Source of the DNA: a bacterium
Lineage (GTDB): Bacteria; Joyebacterota; Joyebacteria; Joyebacterales; Joyebacteraceae
NCBI GenBank assembly: GCA_029990205.1
Contig: JAPEKQ010000010.1
Coordinates: 29,731 to 93,730 of the forward strand
Length of the DNA stretch: 64,000 nt
Reading direction: 5' to 3'
The stretch's first letter is position 1; each line of letters begins with the position of its first letter. The notes below the pieces were generated by a model that saw only the letters and a program-made list of their open reading frames with translations, had not been told where the DNA came from and ran no database searches. Position numbers and translations under genes: made by a program. Positions 18,843-26,779 of this stretch are shown in pieces.

Positions 18843-19915
18843 GATCCGGTCCTCTCTGTGGTCCCGAGAATGCGGACCGGTTCGTGGAGCACATCGTGCA
18901 GATACAGCATCTGGATCAGCACTACGATCACAACGAAGAGCGGCGTCGCCATCAGCACGCCCCCGGCACCCAGCACGACCCCCATCAGGATCTGCATGCC
19001 GATGAGCAGCGCCGGCGGAAGCGAGACCGCCCGCTGATCGATCTGTGGTGTGATGAGGTAGTTCTCGAGGACCTGGACGACCGCGAACACGAGGATGACG
19101 TAGAGTGCCTTGATGGGATCGTCCGAAAGCGCTACGAGGATCGCCGGGATCGCGCCGAGCACCGGACCGACGTACGGAACGAACGATGCCAACGCCGCGA
19201 TCAGCGCGAGGGTGAGCGCCAGGGGAACGCCTGCGAGCAGGAGTCCGACGACCGTCAGTACCCCCACGACGAGCATCGAAGCGAGCCGCCCCGCGATCCA
19301 CCTCCTGAGGACATGCCCGAGCGCAGCCGCTACCTCGGCGCCTCGCTCTCGTCCTCCCGGTGGGATCAGGCGCAGCAAGCTCTTCACATAGGTCTGCGGC
19401 GCAATGGCGAAGTAGATTCCAAGTGCCAGGACGACGATGACGTTCAGTACGACGGTTGCCGTACCGGAGAAGAAACGCGTCAGCGGGCCGAGCAGCTCGG
19501 GACTCAGCGAGGCGAACTCGCCGGGCTCGGGGAACCGGGCCAGCACGGCGCGTCCCCATGAGTACTGCTCGAGCGCCTCCGCGCCGCGGTCCAGCGCGTC
19601 GGGAAGGAGTTCCACGAGCACCGTCACCTGGGAGGTCACCTGCGGGCCGATCGCCCAGAACAGACCGACGATCCCGCCCAGGAACAGCAGCACGAAGACA
19701 CCCAGCGCCGCCACTCGTGGCAATCGCGTCCGCCCGCAGATGAATGTCGCCACGCCATCGAAGAAGACCGCCAGCAGAATGGCGGCGAAGACCATGAGCA
19801 GCACACTCGCCGTCTTGAACACGAAGACGAGCAGCATTCCGGCGGTCAGCACCATCGCGATCACGATGGCTACCCTGCGTGTGAACTCGGCGCGGCTCAC
19901 GCTCGCGTCACCCAT
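18839..19915 (-). CDS. AI-2E family (TqsA/PerM-like) membrane permease
   Basis: 358-aa integral membrane protein with about eight hydrophobic segments and the family signature around PYVGPVLGAIPAILVAL and QVLENYLITPQIDQRAV. Members include TqsA (AI-2 export) and sodium/proton antiporters, so the specific substrate is open. It begins one base inside the msrB stop (TGATG) and ends overlapping the BtpA gene. Confidence 0.9.
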   Translation of the reverse strand: MGDASVSRAEFTRRVAIVIAMVLTAGMLLVFVFKTASVLLMVFAAILLAVFFDGVATFICGRTRLPRVAALGVFVLLFLGGIVGLFWAIGPQVTSQVTVLVELLPDALDRGAEALEQYSWGRAVLARFPEPGEFASLSPELLGPLTRFFSGTATVVLNVIVVLALGIYFAIAPQTYVKSLLRLIPPGGRERGAEVAAALGHVLRRWIAGRLASMLVVGVLTVVGLLLAGVPLALTLALIAALASFVPYVGPVLGAIPAILVALSDDPIKALYVILVFAVVQVLENYLITPQIDQRAVSLPPALLIGMQILMGVVLGAGGVLMATPLFVVIVVLIQMLYLHDVLHEPVRILGTTERTGS

Positions 19916-20331
19916 CAGTCCCCGCTCCCCTCGCCGCGACTCTCGTCGAGCTCGAGCGCGACCGAGTTGATGCAGTAGCGCAGGCCCGTCGGCCTGGGCC
20001 CATCCTCGAACACGTGCCCGAGGTGCGCCCCGCAGCTCCCGCAGATGACCTCCGTGCGAAAACGTCCGCCCGAGTCATCGGGCGCGGTCGCAACACTCCC
20101 GTCGCCGGCGGCCTGCCAGAAGCTCGGCCACCCGCTCCCCGAGTCGTACTTCGTCTCACCCGTGAACAGCACGTGCCCGCACCGCACACAGCGGAATCTC
20201 CCGTCACCCTTGTAGTCGTTGAGCTCGCCGGAGAACGGCTCTTCCGTCCCGCTCTCACAGGTGACGCGGTACTGCTCGGGCGTCAGTCTGCCGCGCCACT
20301 CGTCGGTGCGCTCGTCCTTCGTATCGGCCAT
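19915..20331 (-). CDS. msrB: Peptide methionine-(R)-sulfoxide reductase
   Basis: 138-aa MsrB reducing methionine-R-sulfoxide in proteins. Zinc is bound by two CxxC pairs, C48/C51 (CVRC) and C97/C100 (CGSC). The catalytic cysteine is C120 in RYCINS, and SGWPSFW is the substrate pocket. No signal peptide, so cytoplasmic. It would need thioredoxin as reductant; trxB is elsewhere in this window. The resolving-cysteine position near residue 65 is not a cysteine. Confidence 0.97.
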   Translation of the reverse strand: MADTKDERTDEWRGRLTPEQYRVTCESGTEEPFSGELNDYKGDGRFRCVRCGHVLFTGETKYDSGSGWPSFWQAAGDGSVATAPDDSGGRFRTEVICGSCGAHLGHVFEDGPRPTGLRYCINSVALELDESRGEGSGD

Positions 20332-20391
20332 TCCGTGGTACTCCCTCCGCGGGCTGTGTGTCGCGGACCGCGCGCGGCTGCGCTGCGCGGG

Positions 20392-21162
20392 CTACGCGTC
20401 TCCGGAACCTGCGCCCTTGTCGCCCAGGTGGCTGATATCACCCATGCCGTCGATGCTCTTCGACAGCGACGGTGATTCGTAGTACCGGACATCGCCGCTT
20501 CCCGCGACGCTCACGCGAAGCCGCTCGGTCGCCCAGACGGTCGTATCGCCGGAACCCGCGATATCGATCCTCGTCTTCTCGGTCCTCAGGTTCCCTGCGG
20601 CAACGTCGCCGGAGCCCGCGATGTCGATCGACTGGCTCCCGGCCACGCCGCTCATCCTGACGTCGCCCGACCCGGCGATGTTGATCTCGATCGCGTCGCA
20701 CCTCATGTCGTCCAGCACGACCGTCCCCGACCCCGCGATGTCGATGGAGACATCTTCCGAGTCGAGATCGGCGCAGTTGACGCTTCCTGAGCCGGCGATA
20801 CTGAACGCATTGACCGAGGGCGTCGTGATGGTGTAGCGAAGCGGACTGCGCGTTCTGAAGCTCACGCGCTTCTCCGGGTGTCGCAGCCTCAGGTGGAGCG
20901 TGCTGCCCTCGACCCTGGTCTCGATGTACTCGAGAAGATTCTCATCGGCCTCGACGATGATCGACGGCACGTCGCCGAACACCACGACCGCCTCGCCGGA
21001 TCCCTCGATGGCGATCCCGGTGAACTCCTCGATGGTGCGGGTCTCGGTCGCGGAAACCCCCGAGCCTTCGATGGTTGTACGACCCGACATCGCGATGCAA
21101 CCCGTCGAGAGCGCACCGACCGCAAGCACAACAACCAGCACTGCGATGAGAGACGCCTTCAT
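20392..21162 (-). CDS. Head-GIN-domain (DUF2807) lipoprotein
   Basis: 256-aa exported protein. A signal peptide (MKASLIAVLVVVLAVGAL) ends in STGC, a lipobox. The mature part is a repetitive beta solenoid in which [IV][AE]GSG recurs at least eight times, most often as IAGSGDV, at roughly 20-residue spacing. This is the putative auto-transporter adhesin head GIN domain family, common in Bacteroidota and related phyla, without demonstrated function. The ATG has GGAGAGG upstream. It follows a hairpin after the YedF-like gene and is probably a separate unit. Confidence 0.88.
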   Translation of the reverse strand: MKASLIAVLVVVLAVGALSTGCIAMSGRTTIEGSGVSATETRTIEEFTGIAIEGSGEAVVVFGDVPSIIVEADENLLEYIETRVEGSTLHLRLRHPEKRVSFRTRSPLRYTITTPSVNAFSIAGSGSVNCADLDSEDVSIDIAGSGTVVLDDMRCDAIEINIAGSGDVRMSGVAGSQSIDIAGSGDVAAGNLRTEKTRIDIAGSGDTTVWATERLRVSVAGSGDVRYYESPSLSKSIDGMGDISHLGDKGAGSGDA

Positions 21163-21225
21163 TGGTCCTCTCCTTCCAGGTGTTCCGTGCTCGCCAGCCC
21201 GCGCCGCCCGCGTGCATCGGTGTCC

Positions 21226-21245
21226 TGACGGCCCGCTGGCCGTCA
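21226..21245 (-). terminator. Hairpin after the GNAT/kinase/DsrE operon
   Basis: Perfect 8-bp inverted repeat (TGACGGCC at 21226-21233, GGCCGTCA at 21238-21245) with a 4-nt loop. It starts 9 bp after the stop of the YedF-like gene on the minus strand. There is no U-tract, so it may act as an mRNA 3' stabiliser or a weak terminator. Confidence 0.5.
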
Positions 21246-21253
21246 CGCTTCGC

Positions 21254-21589
21254 CTATATCGTTACGATCCTGTCCGTCTTCATCAGGTCGGCGACGATCC
21301 CGTCCATACTCCCTATCCTGCCGGCCTTCATCTTCCGCTTGAGGCCGAAGTACTCAACGCACGTCCCACACGCCACCAGATCGACTCCCGAGCTCTCGAG
21401 ATGCTCGATCGCATCGAGCACGGGCGACCCCTCGGCGAGCAGCTTCACCGCGGCGTTGTAGAAGAGCATGCGCTCGGGTCTGTCGGATGATGCCGCGAGC
21501 TTCCGGAGGAAGCTCGCCATCAGCACACCACCCAGTTCATCCGAACCGCGGCCCATCGTCTCGCTGTTGATCACGACGACGCTTCTCAC
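21254..21589 (-). CDS. YedF C-terminal-domain-like (DsrE superfamily) protein
   Basis: 111-aa protein matching the C-terminal DsrE-like domain of the selenium-metabolism protein YedF. It shows VVINSETMGRGSDELGGVLM, a FYNAAVKLLAEGSPVLD segment and the paired cysteines in VACGTCVEYFGLK. The N-terminal TusA-like domain of full YedF is absent. GTG start at 21589 with GGGAGG 8 nt upstream, overlapping the kinase stop by 4 bp. The CxxC suggests thiol, persulfide or selenium chemistry. No selD, selA or selB is in the window. It is the last gene of the GNAT operon. Confidence 0.78.
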   Translation of the reverse strand: MRSVVVINSETMGRGSDELGGVLMASFLRKLAASSDRPERMLFYNAAVKLLAEGSPVLDAIEHLESSGVDLVACGTCVEYFGLKRKMKAGRIGSMDGIVADLMKTDRIVTI

Positions 21590-22296
21590 TCGTCTAACCT
21601 CCCGTCTCCCCCGGTACACCTCCCGTTTCCCTTGCTACACCATCGGACCCTTGGATTCAAGAAAACGTTGTTTCCGACGACCACATCCGCCAGCCCCGCC
21701 GGTCTCACCGTATCGAGGTAGTGCTGTTCGCCGGGGATGTACCGCGTGCGGTAGCGTTCGCGGACCGCCTCCCCGGACCCGAAGAGCTCCAGATCGCGAG
21801 TCAGGGCGCGCTCCAGAGCCACGCTGAAGTCGACATCGATGAACACCCGGTAGTCCCAGTGCCCGTTGAGTTCCGGGCGAAGCAGAAAGATGCCGTCGCA
21901 CACGGCAATGCCATCCACAGGGAGGAGCTCCTCGACCGACTCCACCGGCGCGTCCGCGCGGAAGTCATAGACGGCGCGCCGCACGCGGTGGCTCCCGCCG
22001 GGGCCGAGCGGCCGCAGCACATGGCGAACGAACGCATCGTAATCGAACGAATCCTCGTAGTATCCCAGCGGCGAGCTGTCGCCACGGCGCTTCCGCACCG
22101 ACGCCGGATTGTGGAACCCGTCGATCGAGACGCGCAGAGCGGTCCTCCCGCCCCGCTCGATCTCGACGGCGAGTTCGTCCGCGAAGAAGGTCTTCCCGGC
22201 AACACCAACGCCGTCGACGGCCACACGGATCGGGTGCGGACGTTCGACGGCGCAGATGGCTTCCGCGATCTGTCGTATCACGCTCTCGCGCGTCAC
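21586..22296 (-). CDS. Uridine-kinase-like P-loop phosphotransferase
   Basis: 236-aa P-loop kinase of the uridine kinase/phosphoribulokinase/pantothenate kinase superfamily. The Walker A is VDGVGVAGKTFFAD (Gly29-Lys35-Thr36), and SIDGFHNPASVRKRRG resembles the uridine-kinase DxFH substrate loop. GYYEDSFDYDAF and CDGIFLLRPEL complete the pattern. The exact substrate (nucleoside, sugar or pantothenate-like) is unknown. The start overlaps the preceding GNAT gene (4 bp) and the stop overlaps the YedF-like gene (4 bp), so it is tightly coupled to both. Confidence 0.8.
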   Translation of the reverse strand: MTRESVIRQIAEAICAVERPHPIRVAVDGVGVAGKTFFADELAVEIERGGRTALRVSIDGFHNPASVRKRRGDSSPLGYYEDSFDYDAFVRHVLRPLGPGGSHRVRRAVYDFRADAPVESVEELLPVDGIAVCDGIFLLRPELNGHWDYRVFIDVDFSVALERALTRDLELFGSGEAVRERYRTRYIPGEQHYLDTVRPAGLADVVVGNNVFLNPRVRWCSKGNGRCTGGDGRLDE

Positions 22297-23279
22297 GATG
22301 TCGCGGTCTCGTTCACATCAAGATGGTACTCGGTCCACGCCGGGACCGCACGGAAGCCGAGCTGCAGGTTCAGGTCGAACATGGGGTTGTTCTCCTCATT
22401 GTCGGTCTCGATCACGCGCGCACCGCGCTCCCGAGCCCACTCGACCCCCTTGACCTTGAGCGCGGAAGCGATCCCGCGCCTCCGATGACTGCGCACGACC
22501 CCGGTCAGCCCGGTATAGAGCTTCTCCTTGTCCGCATCACTGAGCCACAGCCCGCTCGAGCCGACGTACCGCTCGCCGTCACGCGCGAACCAGTGCGATT
22601 CCATGGAGAACCTCGGGTTCTCGAAGCGCTTGCAGAACTGCTCGAACGACTGCTGCGTCGGAGGATCGGTGAACGGGACATCCTGGAAGAGCTCCCACTG
22701 GAGGTCATAGTACGACCGTTTCCAGTCCGGATCGACCGCGGCGAGTTCCCCGACGGTGTGGATCGTCAGTCCCTGGTCCAGGACCCTGTTGACCGCCGGC
22801 GACCAGCGCTCGAAGTCGAACTCATCCACGGCGAGCCTGGACACGGCGTACCGCATCCCGAAGGCGTACCCGCGGTCGGTGATGAACTTCACGTACTCCG
22901 GATGGTCCTCGCGCGTCCACGTCACCAGCTTCGACGGCCCGCGTTCCGCAAGTTCACCGACCACGAAGTCGTACATGCGTGAGCCGATGCCCCGACGGTG
23001 GTACTCGGGGTCAACGCTGACCTCGACGAAGTACTTCCCCGGCTTGTGACACCACGCCAGGTCTCCGCACGTACCGACGGCCACAACACGACCGTCGAGC
23101 CGACCGACAAACCGACTGTGGAACCACTTCTTGTCGCGGTTCTGGTCGTCGTGGCGGAACTCCTCCGTGCTCTCAGCCTCGTCCGGCCAGAGCGCGGTCG
23201 ATATCCGAACCACCTCGCGGTACTCCTCGTCCGTCCCTTCGAACGGACGGATCATCAGTTCTGTTGCTGTCCTGGTCAT
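22293..23279 (-). CDS. Double-GNAT acetyltransferase, paralog 1
   Basis: 328-aa protein of two GNAT folds in tandem. The first has WCHKPGKYFVEVSVDPEY then HRRGIGSRMYD (acetyl-CoA loop). The second has LYTGLTGVVRSHRRRGIAS followed by IETDNEENNPMFDLNLQLGF. The pattern TDNEENNPM with a terminal LGF recurs in the three upstream neighbours, showing a local gene family. Closest in the window to paralog 4 (shared WCHKPGKY and TRED-PEY). Substrate unknown; tandem-GNAT architecture is shared with mycothiol synthase MshD, but no msh genes are nearby. It overlaps paralog 2 and the kinase by 4 bp each. Confidence 0.87.
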   Translation of the reverse strand: MTRTATELMIRPFEGTDEEYREVVRISTALWPDEAESTEEFRHDDQNRDKKWFHSRFVGRLDGRVVAVGTCGDLAWCHKPGKYFVEVSVDPEYHRRGIGSRMYDFVVGELAERGPSKLVTWTREDHPEYVKFITDRGYAFGMRYAVSRLAVDEFDFERWSPAVNRVLDQGLTIHTVGELAAVDPDWKRSYYDLQWELFQDVPFTDPPTQQSFEQFCKRFENPRFSMESHWFARDGERYVGSSGLWLSDADKEKLYTGLTGVVRSHRRRGIASALKVKGVEWARERGARVIETDNEENNPMFDLNLQLGFRAVPAWTEYHLDVNETATS

Positions 23280-24334
23280 GATGCTGTCTCCGTATCTTGT
23301 CCGGTACCCGCCTGCCCGAAAGCATCCCGCTCAGCGGAGCGGGCCTGCTTCATCGCAGGGTCCAGGTACCGATGGTAGTCTATCCATCCGGGCTCCGGTT
23401 CGAAGCCCAGCTTGAGATTGATGTCGTACATCGGGTTCGTCGCGGCGTTCTCGGTCCGGACCCTCACGAAGCCCAGGTCGCGCGCGTCCGCGAGCACTGC
23501 CACCTTGAGCGCGGTGGCGATGCCGCGTCTGCGGTAGTCCCTCCTGACCCCAGTGATCTCGGTCCCGAGCGTCTCCCGGTCGGCCGGGTTGCGCCACAAG
23601 AGCGTCGCCCCGACCCACTCGTCGCCGTCCAGCGCGACGTATCCGAGCCGCGGGTCGTACCCCGGCGGCTGCATGATCTTGAGATACGTCTCGAAGCTCC
23701 GTCGGACGGGCGGGTCATCGTTCGGCATGTCCTGCATCGCCTCCCAGTCCAGATCGTAGAGCCGCCGCATCGCGTCCGGAACGCGCTCCGCAAGACGGTC
23801 GAGTCGCTCGATGGTAACGCCGCTTCCGAGTACCCGCTCCCGCACGTCGCCGAACCGCGACTCGTCGAAGTCCCGAAGTGTCAGGCACGAGTTCGCACCG
23901 CGCATGATCTCCCGGAACCCGCGCTTCTCCGCGAAGCGCATCGCGACGTCACGGTCCTCCCGGATCCACGTCGAGAAGTAGACGGGCGGCGGATCGGCCT
24001 TGGCGAGCTCTCCCATGATAAACTCGTAGAGCGCCGTTCCGATCCCCCTGTTCCCGTACTCCGGATGCACCGAGAAGTACAGCGTGTACTTCCCGGGCAC
24101 GTGACTCCAGTTCGACTCGCCGAAGTTACCGGCCGCCACAACGTGGCCGTCGAGTTCGGCCAGAATGCGCCGGTACATGTACTGCTTCTCCCGGGCGTCA
24201 TCCCGATGCCTGATGTTCTCGACGCACGTCGGCCGCTCCGGCTCCCACGCGTTCGCGATGAGGACGATCGCCTCGTAGTCGGCGTCGCTTCCGTCAAACT
24301 CGCGTATCAGGATGTCCGTGTTCGGCTCAGTCAT
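23276..24334 (-). CDS. Double-GNAT acetyltransferase, paralog 2
   Basis: 352-aa tandem GNAT protein, the most divergent of the four. N-terminal domain: SHVPGKYTLYFSVHPEY and NRGIGTALYEF. C-terminal domain: TEITGVRRDYRRRGIATALK and VRTENAATNPMYDINLKLGF, where the conserved TDNEENNPM of the other paralogs has become TENAATNPM. It carries a C-terminal extension rich in small and charged residues. ATG at 24334 overlaps paralog 3 by 8 bp, and the stop overlaps paralog 1 by 4 bp. Altered motif residues suggest a changed substrate rather than decay, since the frame is intact. Confidence 0.87.
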   Translation of the reverse strand: MTEPNTDILIREFDGSDADYEAIVLIANAWEPERPTCVENIRHRDDAREKQYMYRRILAELDGHVVAAGNFGESNWSHVPGKYTLYFSVHPEYGNRGIGTALYEFIMGELAKADPPPVYFSTWIREDRDVAMRFAEKRGFREIMRGANSCLTLRDFDESRFGDVRERVLGSGVTIERLDRLAERVPDAMRRLYDLDWEAMQDMPNDDPPVRRSFETYLKIMQPPGYDPRLGYVALDGDEWVGATLLWRNPADRETLGTEITGVRRDYRRRGIATALKVAVLADARDLGFVRVRTENAATNPMYDINLKLGFEPEPGWIDYHRYLDPAMKQARSAERDAFGQAGTGQDTETAS

Positions 24335-25331
24335 TGCGCGCCTCGGCGCCGACGGGCTCGCCAGCCTCGGGAGCACCCACCATCTTTCGATAGATGACCT
24401 CACCCGGCATCTTCTCGAACCCGAGCTGAACATTGATCCCGTACATCGGGTTGTTCTCCTCGTTGTCCGTGATGATGTAGCGCACGCCGTGATCACGCGC
24501 GAACTCGCTCACCCGGACCTTCAGATCGGTCGCGATGCCCTTGCGACGGTACGGCTTCAGAACACCTGTCAGTCCCTGGTAGAGTCGCTCGGCGCTCGCG
24601 AGACACTTCCAGGTGCTCGACATCCCCACGTAGTCATCGCCGTCCACCGCGATGAACCATGACGCGCCAAGGAACGCGGGGTGCTCGAACTGCTTGATCC
24701 ATTCATCGAACGGGCGCCTGGTCAGGGGATCCGGCATCGGCACATCCTGGAGGATCGCCCAGACGAGGTCGTAGAGCTTCGTCTTCGCGTCCGGGTCGTT
24801 CTCGAGCAGCCAGTCCCCTGTCCTGACGGTGAGACCGGCTCGCTCCACACTCCCGAGCTTCGGCGAGAAGGTATCCCAGTCGAAAGCGTCAACATCGAGC
24901 CGCGAGACCTCCTGTCGCTGGATGCGCTCGTAGCCCCGCTTCTCGAGGAAGCGCAGTGCGTCCTCGCGGTCCTCCATTGCGTCGCTGACAAGCTTGACGG
25001 GTTTCAGATCCCTTGCCTCGAGCACGCCCGTGACATGATCGTAGAGTCGCGTCCCGATGCCCCTGCGCTGCCATTCGGGGTGAACAACGACATACACGAA
25101 ATACTTGCCCGGTTCGTAGCTCCCGGCGGACTCACCGACCGAGGCGTACGCCACGATCTCGCCGTCTTCCTCCCACATGTAACGCTGCCTGAAGAATCTC
25201 TTCTCGCGCATCCCGTCATCGACCTTGAGGCCCTCGGCCGTCAGAGGCCACTCGGGCAGGACCGCGTTGTGTATCTCCACCAGCCGGGTGTAGTCCCGGT
25301 CGCTGTTGTCAAACTCCCGCAAGTGTCTCAT
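24327..25331 (-). CDS. Double-GNAT acetyltransferase, paralog 3
   Basis: 334-aa tandem GNAT protein. N-terminal domain: YEPGKYFVYVVVHPEW and QRRGIGTRLYDHV. C-terminal domain: LYQGLTGVLKPYRRKGIATDL and IITDNEENNPMYGINVQLGF. The ATG at 25331 follows GGGAG by about 10 nt; an upstream in-frame ATG at 25385 lacks a ribosome-binding site and lies within an intercistronic hairpin. It is separated from paralog 4 by about 60 bp containing two inverted repeats, and overlaps paralog 2 by 8 bp. Confidence 0.87.
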   Translation of the reverse strand: MRHLREFDNSDRDYTRLVEIHNAVLPEWPLTAEGLKVDDGMREKRFFRQRYMWEEDGEIVAYASVGESAGSYEPGKYFVYVVVHPEWQRRGIGTRLYDHVTGVLEARDLKPVKLVSDAMEDREDALRFLEKRGYERIQRQEVSRLDVDAFDWDTFSPKLGSVERAGLTVRTGDWLLENDPDAKTKLYDLVWAILQDVPMPDPLTRRPFDEWIKQFEHPAFLGASWFIAVDGDDYVGMSSTWKCLASAERLYQGLTGVLKPYRRKGIATDLKVRVSEFARDHGVRYIITDNEENNPMYGINVQLGFEKMPGEVIYRKMVGAPEAGEPVGAEARND

Positions 25332-25347
25332 AGCTCTGTATCTCCCG

Positions 25348-25402
25348 GCGATGTCGTCTGGTTCCCATCCGACGACATCGCCCATCGGGCCGCTACGGCC
25401 CG
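25348..25402 (-). other. Two intercistronic hairpins between GNAT paralogs 4 and 3
   Basis: Inverted repeat A: GCGATGTCGTC (25348-25358) with GACGACATCGC (25371-25381), 11 bp and a 12-nt loop. Inverted repeat B: CGGGCCG (25386-25392), CTA loop, CGGCCCG (25396-25402), which includes the last codons of paralog 4. No U-tract follows. Together they could mark an mRNA processing or partial termination point inside the operon. Confidence 0.7.
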
Positions 25403-26403
25403 CCGTTGTCATTGTCTCCGTCGGCGCCGTCTTCAGGCGCGTCCGGTTCCCGCAGCTTCTTCGTGAAGTCCAGCCACGCCGGCGTCGGCTCGAACCCGAG
25501 TTCGACGTTGAGGAGGTACATCGGGTTGTTCTCCTCATTGTCCGTCTCGAGGGTCGTCGCCCCGCGCTCCTTCGCCATCTCGAGCGCGGTCACCTTGAGC
25601 GCCGTGGCGATGCCGCGACGCCTGTGGCTCCGGAGGACCCCCGTGAGTCCCGTGTAGAGCTTCGCGGGCTCGGCCAGCGAGACCCAGAACCCGGTCAGGC
25701 CGACGAGTTCGTTGCCGTCGACGGCCGCGAGATGCAGGTTCGGATCGTAGCCCGGCGAACCGAGCTCCTTCATGAACTGCTCGAACGCAACCTCGGTCGG
25801 CGGATCCGGAAGCGGGACGTCCTTCCATGTCTCCATGTTGAGTCGCCAGTACTTCCGGTCCCAGTCGTCGAAGCGCTCCGGCAGCTGCGCGTTCGTCACG
25901 ATCTCGATACCCTGCGCTTCCACCTTCTCGCGCGCCCCCTCGAACCGGGACGGGTCGAAGGCCGCCACATCGAGCCTTGAGACCTGATACCGCATCACGG
26001 ACTCGAAGCCGCGCTTCGTCAGAAAGCGGATGTACTCGGGTCGGTCCTCGCGCGTGTCCGACGTCAGTTCGACCGGGTCGTGCGACGTCAGGAACTCCAC
26101 CAGGTAGTCGTACATGGCCGAGCCGTAGCCCTTCCTCTGGTGGTCCGGATGGACCTGTATCCACAACGAGTACTTCCCCGGCTTGTGACACCACTCGCTC
26201 TCGATACATCCCCCGTACCCGACGATCTCGCCATCCACCTCACCGATCACCCTGTGGAACAGAAACTTCGGATTCCGCGTCTTGTCGCGGTACTTGATCG
26301 ACTCGACGGCCGACAGCTCGTCGGGCCAGATCGCGTTGTTGATCCCGACCATCGCCTCGTACTCGGCGTCGACGGGAACGAAAGGTCTGATAGCAATGCT
26401 CAT
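25393..26403 (-). CDS. Double-GNAT acetyltransferase, paralog 4 (first gene of the operon)
   Basis: 336-aa tandem GNAT protein. N-terminal domain: WCHKPGKYSLWIQVHPDH and QRKGYGSAMYDYL. C-terminal domain: LYTGLTGVLRSHRRRGIATAL and LETDNEENNPMYLLNVELGF. It ends in an acidic/asparagine-rich tail. ATG at 26403 with GGAGAG 5 nt upstream. It is the promoter-proximal gene of the GNAT-kinase-DsrE operon, preceded by 540 bp of non-coding but highly structured sequence. The enzymatic substrate is unknown. Confidence 0.88.
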   Translation of the reverse strand: MSIAIRPFVPVDAEYEAMVGINNAIWPDELSAVESIKYRDKTRNPKFLFHRVIGEVDGEIVGYGGCIESEWCHKPGKYSLWIQVHPDHQRKGYGSAMYDYLVEFLTSHDPVELTSDTREDRPEYIRFLTKRGFESVMRYQVSRLDVAAFDPSRFEGAREKVEAQGIEIVTNAQLPERFDDWDRKYWRLNMETWKDVPLPDPPTEVAFEQFMKELGSPGYDPNLHLAAVDGNELVGLTGFWVSLAEPAKLYTGLTGVLRSHRRRGIATALKVTALEMAKERGATTLETDNEENNPMYLLNVELGFEPTPAWLDFTKKLREPDAPEDGADGDNDNGGP

Positions 26404-26629
26404 CGTGTCTCTCCCTGGTTCGTTGTCATTCTCCTGTGCGCCCGCGGGTCGCCGCGGACGCGCTCTCACCGTGCTGCCCTTCCTGCCCGTGCCGCCTCTT
26501 CTGCTCTCGCTGCTCCTGCCGCTCTGAACCGGCGCCCGGTTCTCTCACGTGGCGCCCCCTGTACCGATATGACTGACCACCGCTCAATCCCATAGGTGTA
26601 GAACCCCTGTGGACGGAGTACGCCGTGAT

Positions 26630-26758
26630 GTCTGTGTGCGCTGTTCTTGTGTGTGGGTTCGAGAGAGGCCCCCTGGGCTCCAGAGACCTCCGTAGTGCGG
26701 TACTGCTGGAGGTATGGAGCTAGGTGGTCGGTCTCTCGAGGTGCGTTCTCACACAGAC
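26630..26758 (-). ncRNA. Long nested hairpin, possible leader RNA or small RNA
   Basis: Four helices nest into one another: 26630-26638/26750-26758 (9 bp, GTCTGTGTG), 26658-26666/26732-26740 (9 bp with one G-T), 26676-26681/26716-26721 and 26686-26691/26708-26713 (6 bp). The internal loops are unequal. Weak outer pairs ACCC/GGGT (26603-26606/26764-26767) and AGGTG/CACCT (26594-26598/26783-26787) could extend it to about 190 nt. A competing helix AGAGACC/GGTCTCT (26682-26688/26730-26736) is mutually exclusive with two of them. The strand is assigned by the upstream promoter and is uncertain. Confidence 0.45.
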
Positions 26759-26779
26759 GGGCTGGGTGATGTCAGACAT
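26720..26779 (-). CDS. 19-codon micro-ORF, possible leader peptide
   Basis: ATG at 26779 lies 5 nt after AGGAGG within the run AAGGAGGAGG, the best ribosome-binding site in this region. The predicted peptide is MSDITQPVCVRTHLERPTT, ending in TAG. The last codons and the stop form the 5' arms of hairpins 26676-26721 and 26730-26736, the geometry expected of a translation-controlled attenuator. There is no run of a single regulatory amino acid; one cysteine, two arginines and three threonines are present. Could be fortuitous. Confidence 0.35.
   Translation of the reverse strand: MSDITQPVCVRTHLERPTT

Noticed and set aside
18843-19559. Upstream extension of the BtpA frame to 505 residues
   Set aside because: The extra sequence is arginine/alanine-rich and overlaps the permease gene in another frame. 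BtpA homology starts at the GTG at 18842.
26595-26620. Minus-strand GGGTTCTACACCTATGGG, resembling the 3' end of queA (GFYSYG)
   Set aside because: The similarity covers about six codons only, with no queA sequence upstream and an intact queA end at the window edge. Treated as coincidence.
26645-26680. GGGTTCGAGA segment resembling a tRNA T-arm
   Set aside because: No 5-bp T-stem, acceptor stem or anticodon arm can be drawn around it.
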